Positions 42,696-51,833 are shown, counted from the first letter of the stretch. The stretch: 57,149 nucleotides of DNA from Spirochaetales bacterium (GCA_002688185.1 NZCE01000004.1:1-57149), one strand, 5' to 3'. A program made the numbers and translations. The notes: generated from the letters alone by a model not told the origin.

Positions 42696-43823
42696 TTACA
42701 CCATTGCGAATGTTTTAGCGTATTTTCTAGCTTTTTGATCTTGATCCAGAACATGTTCGAATGAGACTAACAGATTATCCCAGGAGGCATCAAGGCAATT
42801 TTTGATGATGCTGGGTATGTCCAGAAAACCGATTTTCCCATTGATAAACGCCTGAACCGCAACTTCATTTGCGGCGTTATAAACTATCGAGTATGCTCCG
42901 CCGCTTCTTGCGGCTAAACGCGCCAGCCCAAGACACGGGTAGCGATTCGCATCAGGATTCTGAAAAGAGAGATTCATCCCCGCCAGATTCAGCCGATCAA
43001 ACATGTAGTTAGCTGCGGCCGGGTAGGTGAGGGCATTTTGAATTGGGATGCGCATGTCAGGTTGAGAAAGCTGCGCATACATATTGCCGTCGATGGTGGA
43101 CACCATGGCGTGCACGCAGCTCTGGGGGTGAATCAGCACGCGAACGCGGTCTTCAGTAATCTGGAATAATTCGCACGCCTCGATGATTTCCAGTCCCTTG
43201 TTCGCCATTGTCGCCGAGTCTATGGTTATTTTTGTGCCCATCTCCCACGTGGGGTGGGCGAGGGCATCCTGCCATTTAACCGTCGAGAGCCTTTTTATGG
43301 GCAGTTCTCGAAACGCGCCTCCACTTGCCGTGAGTACTACTTCAGTAATATTCTGCATTGGTATGCGTTCTCTCAAACTGAATACCGCCGCATGTTCGGA
43401 ATCCACCGGAATGATTTCTACGTTTTTACGCGCACTTAACTCACGGATCAGTCCTCCTGCCATAACTATAGTTTCTTTATTTGCCAAGGCAAGATCCTTG
43501 CCGGACTCAATCGCCGCGACCGATGGCATCAGTCCTTTTGCTCCGGCAATACCGTTTACTACTATGTCCGCGTCCAGCTCACTAATCATTGACAACAATC
43601 CGTCTTCGCCGCAATACTGGACATCCTCGCATGGCCCCGGCAAGGCGGAGAGAGCCAGGTGTTTTACACCAAGAGATTTTCCAATACGTACAAGCTCATC
43701 CTTCTTTGTGTGTGCGTGGAGACCGACTACACGAAAAAGGTTTTGATGCGCCTCCACAACGCTGAGCGTGCTCGTACCGATTGATCCGGTGCTTCCAAGG
43801 ATTATTAGTCGTTTTGCGGCCAT
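42696..43823 (-). CDS. dxr: 1-deoxy-D-xylulose 5-phosphate reductoisomerase
   Basis: A 375-residue NADPH enzyme of the MEP isoprenoid pathway. Visible are the cofactor motif LGSTGSIGTSTLSVVEAH, the metal-binding PVDSEHAAVFS, TASGGAFRELPI and the catalytic HPTWEMGTKITIDSATMANKGLE region. The substrate for undecaprenyl synthesis by the adjacent uppS depends on this pathway. Confidence 0.97.
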   Translation of the reverse strand: MAAKRLIILGSTGSIGTSTLSVVEAHQNLFRVVGLHAHTKKDELVRIGKSLGVKHLALSALPGPCEDVQYCGEDGLLSMISELDADIVVNGIAGAKGLMPSVAAIESGKDLALANKETIVMAGGLIRELSARKNVEIIPVDSEHAAVFSLRERIPMQNITEVVLTASGGAFRELPIKRLSTVKWQDALAHPTWEMGTKITIDSATMANKGLEIIEACELFQITEDRVRVLIHPQSCVHAMVSTIDGNMYAQLSQPDMRIPIQNALTYPAAANYMFDRLNLAGMNLSFQNPDANRYPCLGLARLAARSGGAYSIVYNAANEVAVQAFINGKIGFLDIPSIIKNCLDASWDNLLVSFEHVLDQDQKARKYAKTFAMV

Positions 43824-43825
43824 GG

Positions 43826-44677
43826 TTAAACCACTTTTACCACGTAGTTCATAAGCAAAAAAAAGGCAGGACCACAGAATATTACTGAATCGATGGAATC
43901 GAGAATTCCTCCGCGTCCTGGGATGACATGGCCTGAGTCTTTTGTGCCTGCCGACCGTTTAAAAGCAGATTCAACTAGGTCGCCCAGAACTGCGACGATG
44001 CTCATGCATAAACCGACTATAATAGAGAATAATAGGCTGTGGCCAAATTGATCCGGATAGAAACGGAAAAAAACAAGGGCGGCTCCAACCGATAAGCCCA
44101 TGCCGGCAATGAGGCCTGCCACGCTCTTCTTGGGACTGAGTGGAAAAATGCCCGCATTGCGTCTGCCAAATAACATACCAAAAACATATGCCCCGGTATC
44201 ATTTACAAATACGATAATGATAAAAATGAGAAACATGGTGGAGGGGCTCGGTAAAGTGAGAATTTTCGCCACATAGGCCATCAGAAAACCGGGATAGACA
44301 ACTACGAGCATGTCCGCGCATGTCCGCATTAAAATTCCCTGGGTTCCGGCCAATTTGATGCCAAAAAGCTGTCTTATAAGAATAGCGTGGAAAACGACGA
44401 CCACAGCAATGAGAGTAGTTTCCACGGACGTAACTGCGATAATTTCCAGATATACGCTCAGGGGTAAAATGCCGGCGCAGGTGATTGCCAGGGACAAATC
44501 AACGGGTATGCCTTTTTGGTTGAGCAAGCCCGATATCTCGAGAGCTCCAATGACCGTAAATGTAATGAGTAAGATGTTTAGAGCCAGATGACCAGCCTGA
44601 GGCAGAAGCAGGATACATACAATAATCGGCGGGATACCAAAGAAGAACGTGAATAGACGTGAATATATGGATCTCAA
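43826..44677 (-). CDS. cdsA: Phosphatidate cytidylyltransferase
   Basis: A 283-residue multi-pass membrane enzyme that makes CDP-diacylglycerol. The signature is SAGTKDSGHVIPGRGGILDSIDS; the usual GHGG and DRxD are GRGG and DSID here, which is a minor variation. Eight or so hydrophobic helices precede it. Overlaps uppS by four bases. Confidence 0.93.
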   Translation of the reverse strand: MRSIYSRLFTFFFGIPPIIVCILLLPQAGHLALNILLITFTVIGALEISGLLNQKGIPVDLSLAITCAGILPLSVYLEIIAVTSVETTLIAVVVVFHAILIRQLFGIKLAGTQGILMRTCADMLVVVYPGFLMAYVAKILTLPSPSTMFLIFIIIVFVNDTGAYVFGMLFGRRNAGIFPLSPKKSVAGLIAGMGLSVGAALVFFRFYPDQFGHSLLFSIIVGLCMSIVAVLGDLVESAFKRSAGTKDSGHVIPGRGGILDSIDSVIFCGPAFFLLMNYVVKVV

Positions 44678-45405
44678 TGCGCACCACCGTACTTTCTTGT
44701 TCTGTGGCTGAAATCTTCAAGAGCCCTTAGCAAATCTTCTTCGCAAAAGTCCGGCCAGAGCTTGTCACTAAAATAATATTCAGAATATGCACTTTCCCAT
44801 AAGAGGAAATTGCTAAGCCTTTGTTCGCCCCCCGTTCTGATAATGAGATCGGGATCCGGAATATCCGGACAGTCAAGGTGGGTCTTTACATCGTGCTCAC
44901 TAATGCCTTCCGCCGAGCGATCATGATTTTCAGCCAACCATCTATTTACAGACCGGATTATTTCATCTCTGCCGCCATAGTTAATAGCAAGATTCACTAC
45001 TATTCCGCCAAAATCGCGAGTGTCTTGGATCACCTCCTGCAATTCACGTTGGACAAATTTAGGCAGCAGCGAAATATCTCCGCTGTGGAGAACTCGGATA
45101 CGATTATCACGGTAGAAATTATATTCTTTCTTAAGATACTGGCTAATCAGACGCATGAGGAAATTCACCTCATCTTCTGCCCTTTTCCAATTCTCGGTCG
45201 AAAATGTATAAAGGGTTATATATTTAATTCCAATTTCTGAAGCGGCTTTAACGATTTTTTTTGCAGTTTGGAGCCCTTCTCTATGCCCTGCAGATCGGAT
45301 CGTATTGCGCCGCTGCGCCCAACGACCATTGCCATCCATAATAATTCCGATGTGAACAGGTAGCTCAGGTATGCTCCGCATGCGGTCATCCGAGCTTGAC
45401 TCCAT
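44674..45405 (-). CDS. uppS: Isoprenyl transferase (undecaprenyl diphosphate synthase)
   Basis: A 243-residue cis-prenyltransferase. D24 in IIMDGNGRWA is the Mg-binding aspartate, and the family blocks YTLYTFSTENWKRA and DLIIRTGGEQRLSNFLLWESAYSEYYF are intact. Its stop overlaps the cdsA start and its ATG shares one base with the frr stop. Confidence 0.96.
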   Translation of the reverse strand: MESSSDDRMRSIPELPVHIGIIMDGNGRWAQRRNTIRSAGHREGLQTAKKIVKAASEIGIKYITLYTFSTENWKRAEDEVNFLMRLISQYLKKEYNFYRDNRIRVLHSGDISLLPKFVQRELQEVIQDTRDFGGIVVNLAINYGGRDEIIRSVNRWLAENHDRSAEGISEHDVKTHLDCPDIPDPDLIIRTGGEQRLSNFLLWESAYSEYYFSDKLWPDFCEEDLLRALEDFSHRTRKYGGAH

Positions 45406-45959
45406 TAGATTTCCAGAATCTCCTGCTCTTTTACCTCTAGCAAACCACTAATTTCTTCTATATACTTGTCCGTCAGTTTCTGAGCCTCGTCTTGACCTCG
45501 TTTTTCATCGTCCTCACTTATGTCTCCGGATCTTTGCAGTTTTTTCAGATCATCAATGGCTTCTCGACGGATGTTCCTTATAGCCACGCGACTCTGCTCC
45601 GCCATGTTTTTTGCAACTTTAACATATTCTTTGCGGCGCTCCTCAGTAAGAGGCGGAATATTTATTCTGATTACTTTTCCGTCGTTGTTTGGATTTACCG
45701 AAAGCTCCGACATTTGAATCGCTTTTTCAATTTCTCCGGCCATCGATTTATCCCAAGGCTGAATTACTACTAGTCGTGATTCTGGTATGGATATCGTGGC
45801 AACCTGATTTAGGGGAGTTTTCTGGCCGTAGTAGTCCACTCGTATTTTGTCGAATAATGACGCCGACGCACGACCGGTCCGTATGGTGTTAAAATCATCA
45901 GCCAACGCCGATAGGCTTTTTTTCATTTTTTCCTCTGCTTGCGCATTTGATTTTGCCAT
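45405..45959 (-). CDS. frr: Ribosome recycling factor
   Basis: A 184-residue factor that splits post-termination ribosomes with EF-G. The three-helix bundle start (AEEKMKKSLSALADDFNTIRTGRASASL) and the conserved VRIALPPLTEERRKE-like block (INIPPLTEERRKEYVK) are present. pyrH, usually between tsf and frr, is absent; a 110-base gap with a hairpin takes its place. Confidence 0.96.
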   Translation of the reverse strand: MAKSNAQAEEKMKKSLSALADDFNTIRTGRASASLFDKIRVDYYGQKTPLNQVATISIPESRLVVIQPWDKSMAGEIEKAIQMSELSVNPNNDGKVIRINIPPLTEERRKEYVKVAKNMAEQSRVAIRNIRREAIDDLKKLQRSGDISEDDEKRGQDEAQKLTDKYIEEISGLLEVKEQEILEI

Positions 45960-46069
45960 TGCTTTCTCCGTTCGATTGTTTAAGGTTGGATTCCTCGATG
46001 CAGTTGCGCCCCGGCCGCGTTACGCGTGAAGACTCGAATCCGCGGCCACGGAGCGTCAAATTGGTTTTT
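45960..46069. other. tsf-frr intergenic gap with a GC-rich hairpin
   Basis: The gap holds no gene. On the minus strand, GGCCGCG and CGCGGCC form a 7-bp stem around a 21-base loop, without a T-run. It could stabilise or attenuate the mRNA between the two genes. Confidence 0.4.
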
Positions 46070-46909
46070 TTATTCTTCCCCGACTCGGAAGCATAAATAT
46101 TCAGAGATTTCCAGGGTACCGCCGGCGCTCTTTGCCACCGCATCCATCACGGCGGATACTTTCTTTTTCTCTTCCCGCACAAATCCCTGATCCATCATTA
46201 CGATTTCCGATAAATGCTTATTAAGCTTTCCTTTTACGATCCCGGCGACAACGTTTTCCGGCTTGTCGAGGCTCATAGCCTGGGTAGTGAAAATGGCTTG
46301 TTGCTCTTCTATATAATTGGGATCTATCGCGTCGCGCGTGAGATACAGCGGGTTAAACGCCGCAATATGCAATGCACAATCAAACACAAAAGATTGTACT
46401 TCCTCATTTCCGACAAGGGCTGGATCGCCAACTTTTGCCTTTACCAGTACGCCGATTTTCCCTTCTCCGTGAATATAATCCTTTACTATTTCATTTTCGC
46501 CGATCGATAAGCTTGCCAGCCGTTTGAGATCAATATTCTCTTTTATTTTGCCCTTCATGTCGTCGACCACGACATTTACTTCTTCATTTTTCTTCGTGAG
46601 CCCTTTTTCAGTTGCTATGTCGGCTATTTTTTTTCCTGCATCGATAAAATCTCTATTTCTTGCAACAAAATCCGTCTCGCAAGAAATCTCAATCAATGAT
46701 GCAATGGAGCCACCGACTTTTGAAAATACGCGACCTTCGGTCGCGGCCTTCCCGCTTCTCTTTGCAACGGCCGCCAAACCGAGTTCTTTGAGTATTTTTT
46801 CAGCTTTGGAAAAATCTCCTTCCGCTTCCACCAATGCATTTTTGCAGTCTAGCATGCCCGCCCCGGTCTTTTCCCGGAGCGCTTTTACATCCGTAGCCTT
46901 AACTTTCAT
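46070..46909 (-). CDS. tsf: Elongation factor Ts
   Basis: A 279-residue nucleotide-exchange factor for EF-Tu. The N-terminal UBA-like start DVKALREKTGAGMLDCKNALVEAEGD and the TDFVARN loop that contacts EF-Tu are conserved. Eleven bases separate it from rpsB upstream. Confidence 0.97.
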   Translation of the reverse strand: MKVKATDVKALREKTGAGMLDCKNALVEAEGDFSKAEKILKELGLAAVAKRSGKAATEGRVFSKVGGSIASLIEISCETDFVARNRDFIDAGKKIADIATEKGLTKKNEEVNVVVDDMKGKIKENIDLKRLASLSIGENEIVKDYIHGEGKIGVLVKAKVGDPALVGNEEVQSFVFDCALHIAAFNPLYLTRDAIDPNYIEEQQAIFTTQAMSLDKPENVVAGIVKGKLNKHLSEIVMMDQGFVREEKKKVSAVMDAVAKSAGGTLEISEYLCFRVGEE

Positions 46910-46920
46910 TCTGCTACCCT

Positions 46921-47877
46921 TTACTCGTCGTACAACTTATCTTCATCCACGAGCACTTCCGCAGCTGGCGCTTGCTCCTCCTGTGCCTCGGGTTTATCCT
47001 CTGGGGTATAATCGGAGTAATCTTCTTCTGTAAAAGATTTCTGGTTTTCCGGTTCTTCAGAGGCCTGCAATGTTTCTCCAACCGATACCGTCTCAATTTC
47101 ACCGGTTGCTGAAGGTGCTCCTTCGGCTTCCTCTTCAGAACGGCTTTTCCCTTCTTCATCTTCATCTTGGAGGGTTTCAATCACCTCCAGCCCAATCTCG
47201 TTATCAGCTTCTACCACCGCATTGGCAATAATCTGGGTGAAGAGAGTGATGGCGCGTATTGCATCGTCGTTCCCTGGAATTGGATAGTTTATATCACTCG
47301 GATCACAGTTTGTATCTACGACAGCGATGATGGGTACGCCGCACCGATTTGACTCCGCGACGGCAATAGCCTCCTTGCGCGTATCAATGATAAAAACCGC
47401 GCCGGGCAAATCCCGCATGTCTTTGATGCCGCCAAGGTTCTTCTCCAACCGGCTGCGTTCCTTGCGTAGACGAGCAATTTCCTTTTTGGTCAGGCCTTCA
47501 AAGGAGCCGTCGACTTCCATTTTTTCAATTTTTTTAAGCCGGAGAATGGAACGCTTAATAGTCGAAAAATTTGTGAGCATGCCGCCGAGCCAGCGGTTGT
47601 TGACATAGTACATACCGCACCGTTGAGCTTCCTGCTCTATCGCTTGCTGAGCTTGTTTTTTTGTCCCGATGAAGAGGATGCCCTTTCCGTCTAAAACGGT
47701 CTGGCGAACGATGTCGTACGCCTCTTTGATTGCAGCGATGGTTTTTTGCAGATCGATTATGTGGATACCATTACGTTCAGCAAAAATATACTTTTTCATT
47801 CTAGGATCCCACCTGCGGGTTTGATGCCCAAAGTGAACTCCAGATTCCAGCAGATTTTTCATAGTAACTACTGCCAA
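46921..47877 (-). CDS. rpsB: 30S ribosomal protein S2 with ~90-residue acidic tail
   Basis: A 318-residue S2; the usual length is 230-260. The core ([27 protein letters not shown] to [10 protein letters not shown]) is canonical. The C-terminal part from about residue 228 is rich in Asp, Glu, Ser and Gln and looks disordered, ending DEDKLYDE. It begins at TTG with AGGAGG five bases before, a normal spacing, so the non-AUG start is likely real. Confidence 0.95.
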   Translation of the reverse strand: MAVVTMKNLLESGVHFGHQTRRWDPRMKKYIFAERNGIHIIDLQKTIAAIKEAYDIVRQTVLDGKGILFIGTKKQAQQAIEQEAQRCGMYYVNNRWLGGMLTNFSTIKRSILRLKKIEKMEVDGSFEGLTKKEIARLRKERSRLEKNLGGIKDMRDLPGAVFIIDTRKEAIAVAESNRCGVPIIAVVDTNCDPSDINYPIPGNDDAIRAITLFTQIIANAVVEADNEIGLEVIETLQDEDEEGKSRSEEEAEGAPSATGEIETVSVGETLQASEEPENQKSFTEEDYSDYTPEDKPEAQEEQAPAAEVLVDEDKLYDE

Positions 47878-47959
47878 AATAGCCTCCTATGCCGCAGTTT
47901 ACCTGCAGCTCCTTCTCTTTTTCTCGTCTGCCCTACACGGCAGCGGAATATATTTGCGA

Positions 47960-48550
47960 TTACCGAAAACGGTAATCAAGCTCCCTTAACATGCCATATA
48001 TTAATTCGAGTGGCAAGCCTACAACATTACTATACGAGCCATGAATGGCCCTCACCAGACACGCTCCCCTCCCCTGGATACGATATCCGCCGGCAGCATC
48101 CCGCCACTCTCCGGTAGAAACATACCAATTCACCGTGTCCTGGCTAAGATCAGAAAATTCCACTGTTGTTTCACATACCGCGGAAACTGTCCGGTCGGTA
48201 AAAAAATGCCGCACGCAGATGCCTGTCATAACGTCGTGTGTCTTTCCGGAATGCATTTTTATCATAGCGACAGCGTCTTCAGCGTTCTTTGGCTTGCCGT
48301 AGATTTGATGATCGTGCAGAATGACGGTATCAGCTCCTACAATCCAATGATCGCTTTTGGACAAATGCTTTTCTGCGCGTACCTTAGCGGCGACCGCATC
48401 AACTTTGCGCTCAGCGACTGTCTGTATTTCGGACGCGAGATCGATGCCGTCAAAATGCTCATCAATTGGTACCGAAAAGACATAGGGCTCTATACCAATT
48501 TGCGTGAGTAAACGACACCGCTGTTTTGAGGCCGATGCGAGGATAATCAT
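47960..48550 (-). CDS. maf: Maf-family nucleotide pyrophosphatase
   Basis: A 196-residue house-cleaning enzyme that hydrolyses non-canonical nucleoside triphosphates. The start IILASASKQRCRLL, the ADTVI motif and GKPKNAEDAVAMIKMHSGKTHDVMTG are diagnostic. The ATG at 48550 is favoured over a start 30 bases earlier because it forms an ATGA overlap with the stop of the DUF4321 gene. Confidence 0.92.
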   Translation of the reverse strand: MIILASASKQRCRLLTQIGIEPYVFSVPIDEHFDGIDLASEIQTVAERKVDAVAAKVRAEKHLSKSDHWIVGADTVILHDHQIYGKPKNAEDAVAMIKMHSGKTHDVMTGICVRHFFTDRTVSAVCETTVEFSDLSQDTVNWYVSTGEWRDAAGGYRIQGRGACLVRAIHGSYSNVVGLPLELIYGMLRELDYRFR

Positions 48551-48783
48551 ATTCTGGAAAATAAAAACAGACCGAGGCAAATACCAAACAATGTACCGGG
48601 ATTTACCTCTACAGAAAGGAAAACCGCCCCGAGATCCAGCACCACCGGTCCGGCTTTCAGCTCAAAGGATCCACCGGCAAGAACCACAATGCGCTCCACC
48701 ACCTCCCATGCAAGGGATCCTACAATGAAACCGATGAAAATGAGGAGCACAAAAAGGCCACCGTGTTTTTTTGTGAGTTTCAC
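48547..48783 (-). CDS. DUF4321-like small membrane protein
   Basis: A 78-residue protein with two hydrophobic helices (GGLFVLLIFIGFIVGSLAW and FGICLGLFLFSR) around a short polar segment. The start VKLTKKHGG at a GTG resembles DUF4321 proteins that precede maf in several bacteria. Function is unknown. The longer open frame to 48882 adds residues without similarity. Overlaps maf by four bases. Confidence 0.65.
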   Translation of the reverse strand: MKLTKKHGGLFVLLIFIGFIVGSLAWEVVERIVVLAGGSFELKAGPVVLDLGAVFLSVEVNPGTLFGICLGLFLFSRI

Positions 48784-48837
48784 GAAGTCGGCATTGTAGC
48801 ATGACTTCGGCGAGCGTTCTATAGCATCCCCCCGGCG

Positions 48838-48867
48838 TTGACAGAGCCAACTTATACCCGCTACTCT
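48838..48867 (+). promoter_or_regulatory. Promoter of the tRNA-Arg gene
   Basis: TTGACA (48838-48843), 18-base spacer, TACTCT (48862-48867), ending 29 bases before the mature tRNA 5' end. This leaves room for a short leader to be removed by RNase P. Confidence 0.5.
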
Positions 48868-48896
48868 CTCAAGGTGGTACACGCGTGAAAAGAAAC

Positions 48897-48970
<74 letters not shown>

Positions 48971-49030
48971 AAGGTAATTCATTGTACGGAGATAAATTGC
49001 GTCGAATCCGTATGGTGCGACTCGTTGGGG

Positions 49031-49075
49031 AAACCTTAGTCCAATGTGCTAAAAATGGACTAAGGTTTTCTTGTT
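49031..49075 (+). terminator. Rho-independent terminator after the tRNA
   Basis: AAACCTTAGTCCA (49031-49043) and TGGACTAAGGTTT (49056-49068) form a perfect 13-bp stem around a 12-base loop, followed by a T-rich run. It ends the tRNA transcript and overlaps the earliest possible (TTG) start of the integrase, which argues for the later GTG start of that gene. Confidence 0.85.
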
Positions 49076-49094
49076 TATACGGCTGGAGTCGGCT

Positions 49095-50213
49095 GTGAAG
49101 CTTCCTTTCTACCTTAAAAAGCGGGGTGAATACTGGTATTACCGGCTGAATCCTGAATCTGGCCTTGTGGAAGGCGAAAACCTCAACTATTTGACCACAG
49201 GATGCCTAACCCGCGACGCTGCAGAGGCCTTTATGGCTGATTTGTTGGGAACTACACCCGTACTCCCCAGCTTTCGCGAATACGCTGAGCCCTTTTTCGT
49301 TTGGGGTAAGTGTCCGCACATTCGGCGAGTTCAGGAAGAACGGGGGCACTTTACCCAACGCCATGCGCGCATTCAGCGGGGAAGACTCATAAACCACATA
49401 TTCAGCGATCCGTTTGCTGCTATACGTCTTGCCAAGGTCAAGCGTGCCGATCTTTTTGATTTGCGGTCACGATTACTTAAACGTTGTTCCCCTGCGACAA
49501 CAAACAAAGTGATCGATGTGGTAAAGGTCGTCATCCGCGAGGCGGTGATTCGCGAGGAGCTCAAGCACGATCCTACTGATTTAGTAAACAGAGTTCGCCA
49601 CAAAAAACGCTCACGCGGGATTTTTACCGTTGACGAGCTGAAGAATCTGTTCCCGGAGCATGGGCATGGCCCGTGGAAAGATCCGCAGGATTACACCTGT
49701 TTTTATCTCGCATCGGTGACCGGCGCACGGCGCGGTGAGCTCTTGGTGCTTCGATGGCGACACATTCACTTCGAACACCGGTATATTCTCATAGCCGAGG
49801 CTTGGAAGGGTCGGGATGAGATAGGCGATACGAAATCCGGCAACGATCGCATTGTGCCGCTCTCGGATCGGATGATCGAAAAACTGGAAGAGTTGAAGTT
49901 GTTCTCGCTCCACTTACAACCGGATGACTTTCTGTTCTGCTATGACGACGGGAAGCGAGTCGGCGAAACCTGGTGGCACGGACGATTCAAGGCGGCGCTG
50001 AAAAGAGCCGGAATCGAGCCGGGGGATCGATGGCTCACGCCGCATAGTTTTCGCCATACAATCAACACCATTGTGAGGAACTCAGGGCACGATCCGGCGA
50101 AAATCAGGGCAGTGCTCGGGTGGATGGATGAGGAGATCCAGGACAACTATACGCATTGGGAAGCGGAACATCTGCGCCGGTGGGCGGAAATCGTGGATGA
50201 GATCTGGGGATAG
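49095..50213 (+). CDS. Phage-type tyrosine integrase
   Basis: A 372-residue site-specific recombinase. Catalytic residues are visible: Arg in VTGARRGELL (about 212), the HSFRH motif with His and Arg (about 317-321), tryptophan in LGWMDEE in the second-histidine position and nucleophile Tyr in DNYTHW (about 352). The N-terminal part is the arm-type and core-binding region. GGAG stands 6 bases before the GTG at 49095. Integrases beside a tRNA gene usually insert at its 3' end, and this one is 124 bases beyond the tRNA. Confidence 0.93.
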   Translation: MKLPFYLKKRGEYWYYRLNPESGLVEGENLNYLTTGCLTRDAAEAFMADLLGTTPVLPSFREYAEPFFVWGKCPHIRRVQEERGHFTQRHARIQRGRLINHIFSDPFAAIRLAKVKRADLFDLRSRLLKRCSPATTNKVIDVVKVVIREAVIREELKHDPTDLVNRVRHKKRSRGIFTVDELKNLFPEHGHGPWKDPQDYTCFYLASVTGARRGELLVLRWRHIHFEHRYILIAEAWKGRDEIGDTKSGNDRIVPLSDRMIEKLEELKLFSLHLQPDDFLFCYDDGKRVGETWWHGRFKAALKRAGIEPGDRWLTPHSFRHTINTIVRNSGHDPAKIRAVLGWMDEEIQDNYTHWEAEHLRRWAEIVDEIWG

Positions 50214-50356
50214 AGATTTCTTCCTCAAATCCTCGCTACGGGACGATCTTCGGCACTGCCCAGATAGGTGTGTACATTGGGGATTGCCTGAAGAAACTTG
50301 CATGCTAATGGCCGGTGAGAGATAATTATTGAGTGGTTTCGTTCTTGGAAACGGAT

Positions 50357-51304
50357 ATGCATCCGCCTGCAAAATGCCATTTTTGTTTGCTCATAATCGT
50401 CCTGTTAGTGGGATGTGTGGTCCAACTATCCGGCGAAGATGCTGTTGAGGGATATACGGTTGATGGGAAAGGTGTGATATTGCATGAGGATGGCACATGG
50501 GTATACTCGGGCAAGATAGGATTTTTCGACGTTGAAAGAAGTGGAATAACGAGAATCAATGAAATAGTGATTTCGGATCTGTTGCCTTGTACACTAATTG
50601 GGGTAATCGACGGAGACACCATAAAGGTCGTGTTTGTTGATCCGCCTCCGGGAATACAAGTAGCAGAATCGATTCGATTGCTTGGAATCGACGCACCTGA
50701 GCTGAGGGGCTCGACAGGACTCGAACCATTGGCAACGGAAGCACGAGAGTTTGTCATTGAGCATGTAGCCGATTCCACCGTGTATCTGGCGTTTGAATCC
50801 AGATGGCGTGGTGATTTTGGGCGGTTGCTGGCGTACGTGTTTACCCGCGAGGGATCTTTGCTTAATGCCGAGTTGCTATCCAATGGTCTTGCGTCAGTCT
50901 ATAACGAGGAGCCCAGCCATTTTCATCAGTACTTCGTAACCCTTGAGGTCGATGCACGTTTGGAAACCAAAGGAATGTGGACGACTCCGATGAACGGTAT
51001 CATCGTAATCAGGCAGATCTTCAATGACGGCAGGGGCGAATATGTAGAATTGTGGAACAGATCTGACCAAACAGTAGATCTTTCAGGCTGGTATTTTACT
51101 GATGAACAACGAAATGAGATTAATATTCCGCTTCACACTTTGATTCCGGCGAATGAGCGCTTGTATATCTTATCAGGCACCGGGATAACAGCTCCATCGT
51201 CCAATTACGTGCGTCCCACGAAAACGTCAATATGGAACAATGCTGGAGACACCGCACGGTTATATGATGAAGACGGCAAACTCGTCACAGAATATAGTTA
51301 TTGA
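50357..51304 (+). CDS. Lipoprotein with thermonuclease (SNase) and lamin-tail domains
   Basis: A 315-residue exported protein. The signal peptide ends in lipobox LVGC (C20), so it is anchored to a membrane by lipid. An SNase domain follows with DGDTIKV, the LLGIDAPELRG block and the FGRLLAYVF strand, which hold calcium and catalytic residues. The C-terminal LTD-type domain (GEYVELWNRSDQTVDLSGW, IPLHTLIPANERLYILSG, NAGDTARLYDEDGK) is a beta sandwich found in surface nucleases. It may degrade extracellular DNA or RNA. The ATG at 50357 is chosen over a GTG 24 bases earlier. Confidence 0.88.
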   Translation: MHPPAKCHFCLLIIVLLVGCVVQLSGEDAVEGYTVDGKGVILHEDGTWVYSGKIGFFDVERSGITRINEIVISDLLPCTLIGVIDGDTIKVVFVDPPPGIQVAESIRLLGIDAPELRGSTGLEPLATEAREFVIEHVADSTVYLAFESRWRGDFGRLLAYVFTREGSLLNAELLSNGLASVYNEEPSHFHQYFVTLEVDARLETKGMWTTPMNGIIVIRQIFNDGRGEYVELWNRSDQTVDLSGWYFTDEQRNEINIPLHTLIPANERLYILSGTGITAPSSNYVRPTKTSIWNNAGDTARLYDEDGKLVTEYSY

Positions 51305-51483
51305 TTATAAGCAAAAACGTGCTTTTCTGGGCTTATTGTATCGTCTGGACCACACGAACGTGGTTCAGGCGGGAACACCAATGAGGATTCGGTGGCAGCG
51401 AGACCGCTAAGAGAGGAGCTCCGCATTACCGTCACCTTTCCCGGACAAAACTGTGGCCCGGCACCCAAACTGACCCCTCTTCT

Positions 51484-51600
51484 CCCCCCCCCCCGAATTC
51501 GCGCCGCTACGCGGCGCTCTTGGGCGTGCCTACGGCACGCCGGTAGGAATGGCGATCTCACTTTCGGGCTCGACGTCCGGCGCTTTCCTGGGCGCCGGAC
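51484..51600. repeat. C11 tract and three perfect GC-rich hairpins
   Basis: Within 120 bases lie C11 (51484-51494), GCGCCGC-TAC-GCGGCGC (51501-51517), GGCGTGCC-TAC-GGCACGCC (51523-51541) and GTCCGGCGC-8-base loop-GCGCCGGAC (51575-51583 with 51592-51600). The first two share a TAC triloop and resemble REP-type or folded single-strand recombination elements. No T-run follows. Confidence 0.75.
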
Positions 51601-51833
51601 CTGTGGCTGGTGCGATCCACAAGACGAACGGATTTCGGCGGTTGATCGGCGAGGGAAAGAGTATCTATCATCGGCACGTGATACGGGCATGCGATGTAGC
51701 GCATACGCTCAATACGCTACTGCGGGAACGTAGTTAAGATGCGGGCAAGATCCGCGCTTTAATGGGATGGTCCAGTACAGATGTCCAGGATGGCTACACC
51801 ACTGGAATGCAGGCCGTTACGAAAGCGCCATGA
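51549..51833 (+). pseudogene. Remnant of a tyrosine integrase C-terminus
   Basis: One frame reads HTLNTLLRERS, then TAA (51735-51737), then DAGKIRALMGWSSTDVQDGYTT up to TGA at 51831. This matches the integrase at 49.1-50.2 kb (HTINTIVRNSGHDPAKIRAVLGWMDEEIQDNYTHW) in the same order, including the nucleophile Tyr, but broken by an in-frame stop and lacking most of the protein. The 5' portion is unrecognisable. Confidence 0.75.

Noticed and set aside
50705..50735. Minus-strand sequence resembling a tRNA T-arm (about 16 of 21 positions like the end of tRNA-Arg), considered as an att site.
   Set aside because: It lies inside the conserved SNase reading frame, has several mismatches and no flanking similarity.
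51298..51690. A 130-codon minus-strand frame across the hairpin region.
   Set aside because: Arginine/serine/proline-rich low-complexity translation of GC-rich hairpins; no ribosome site.
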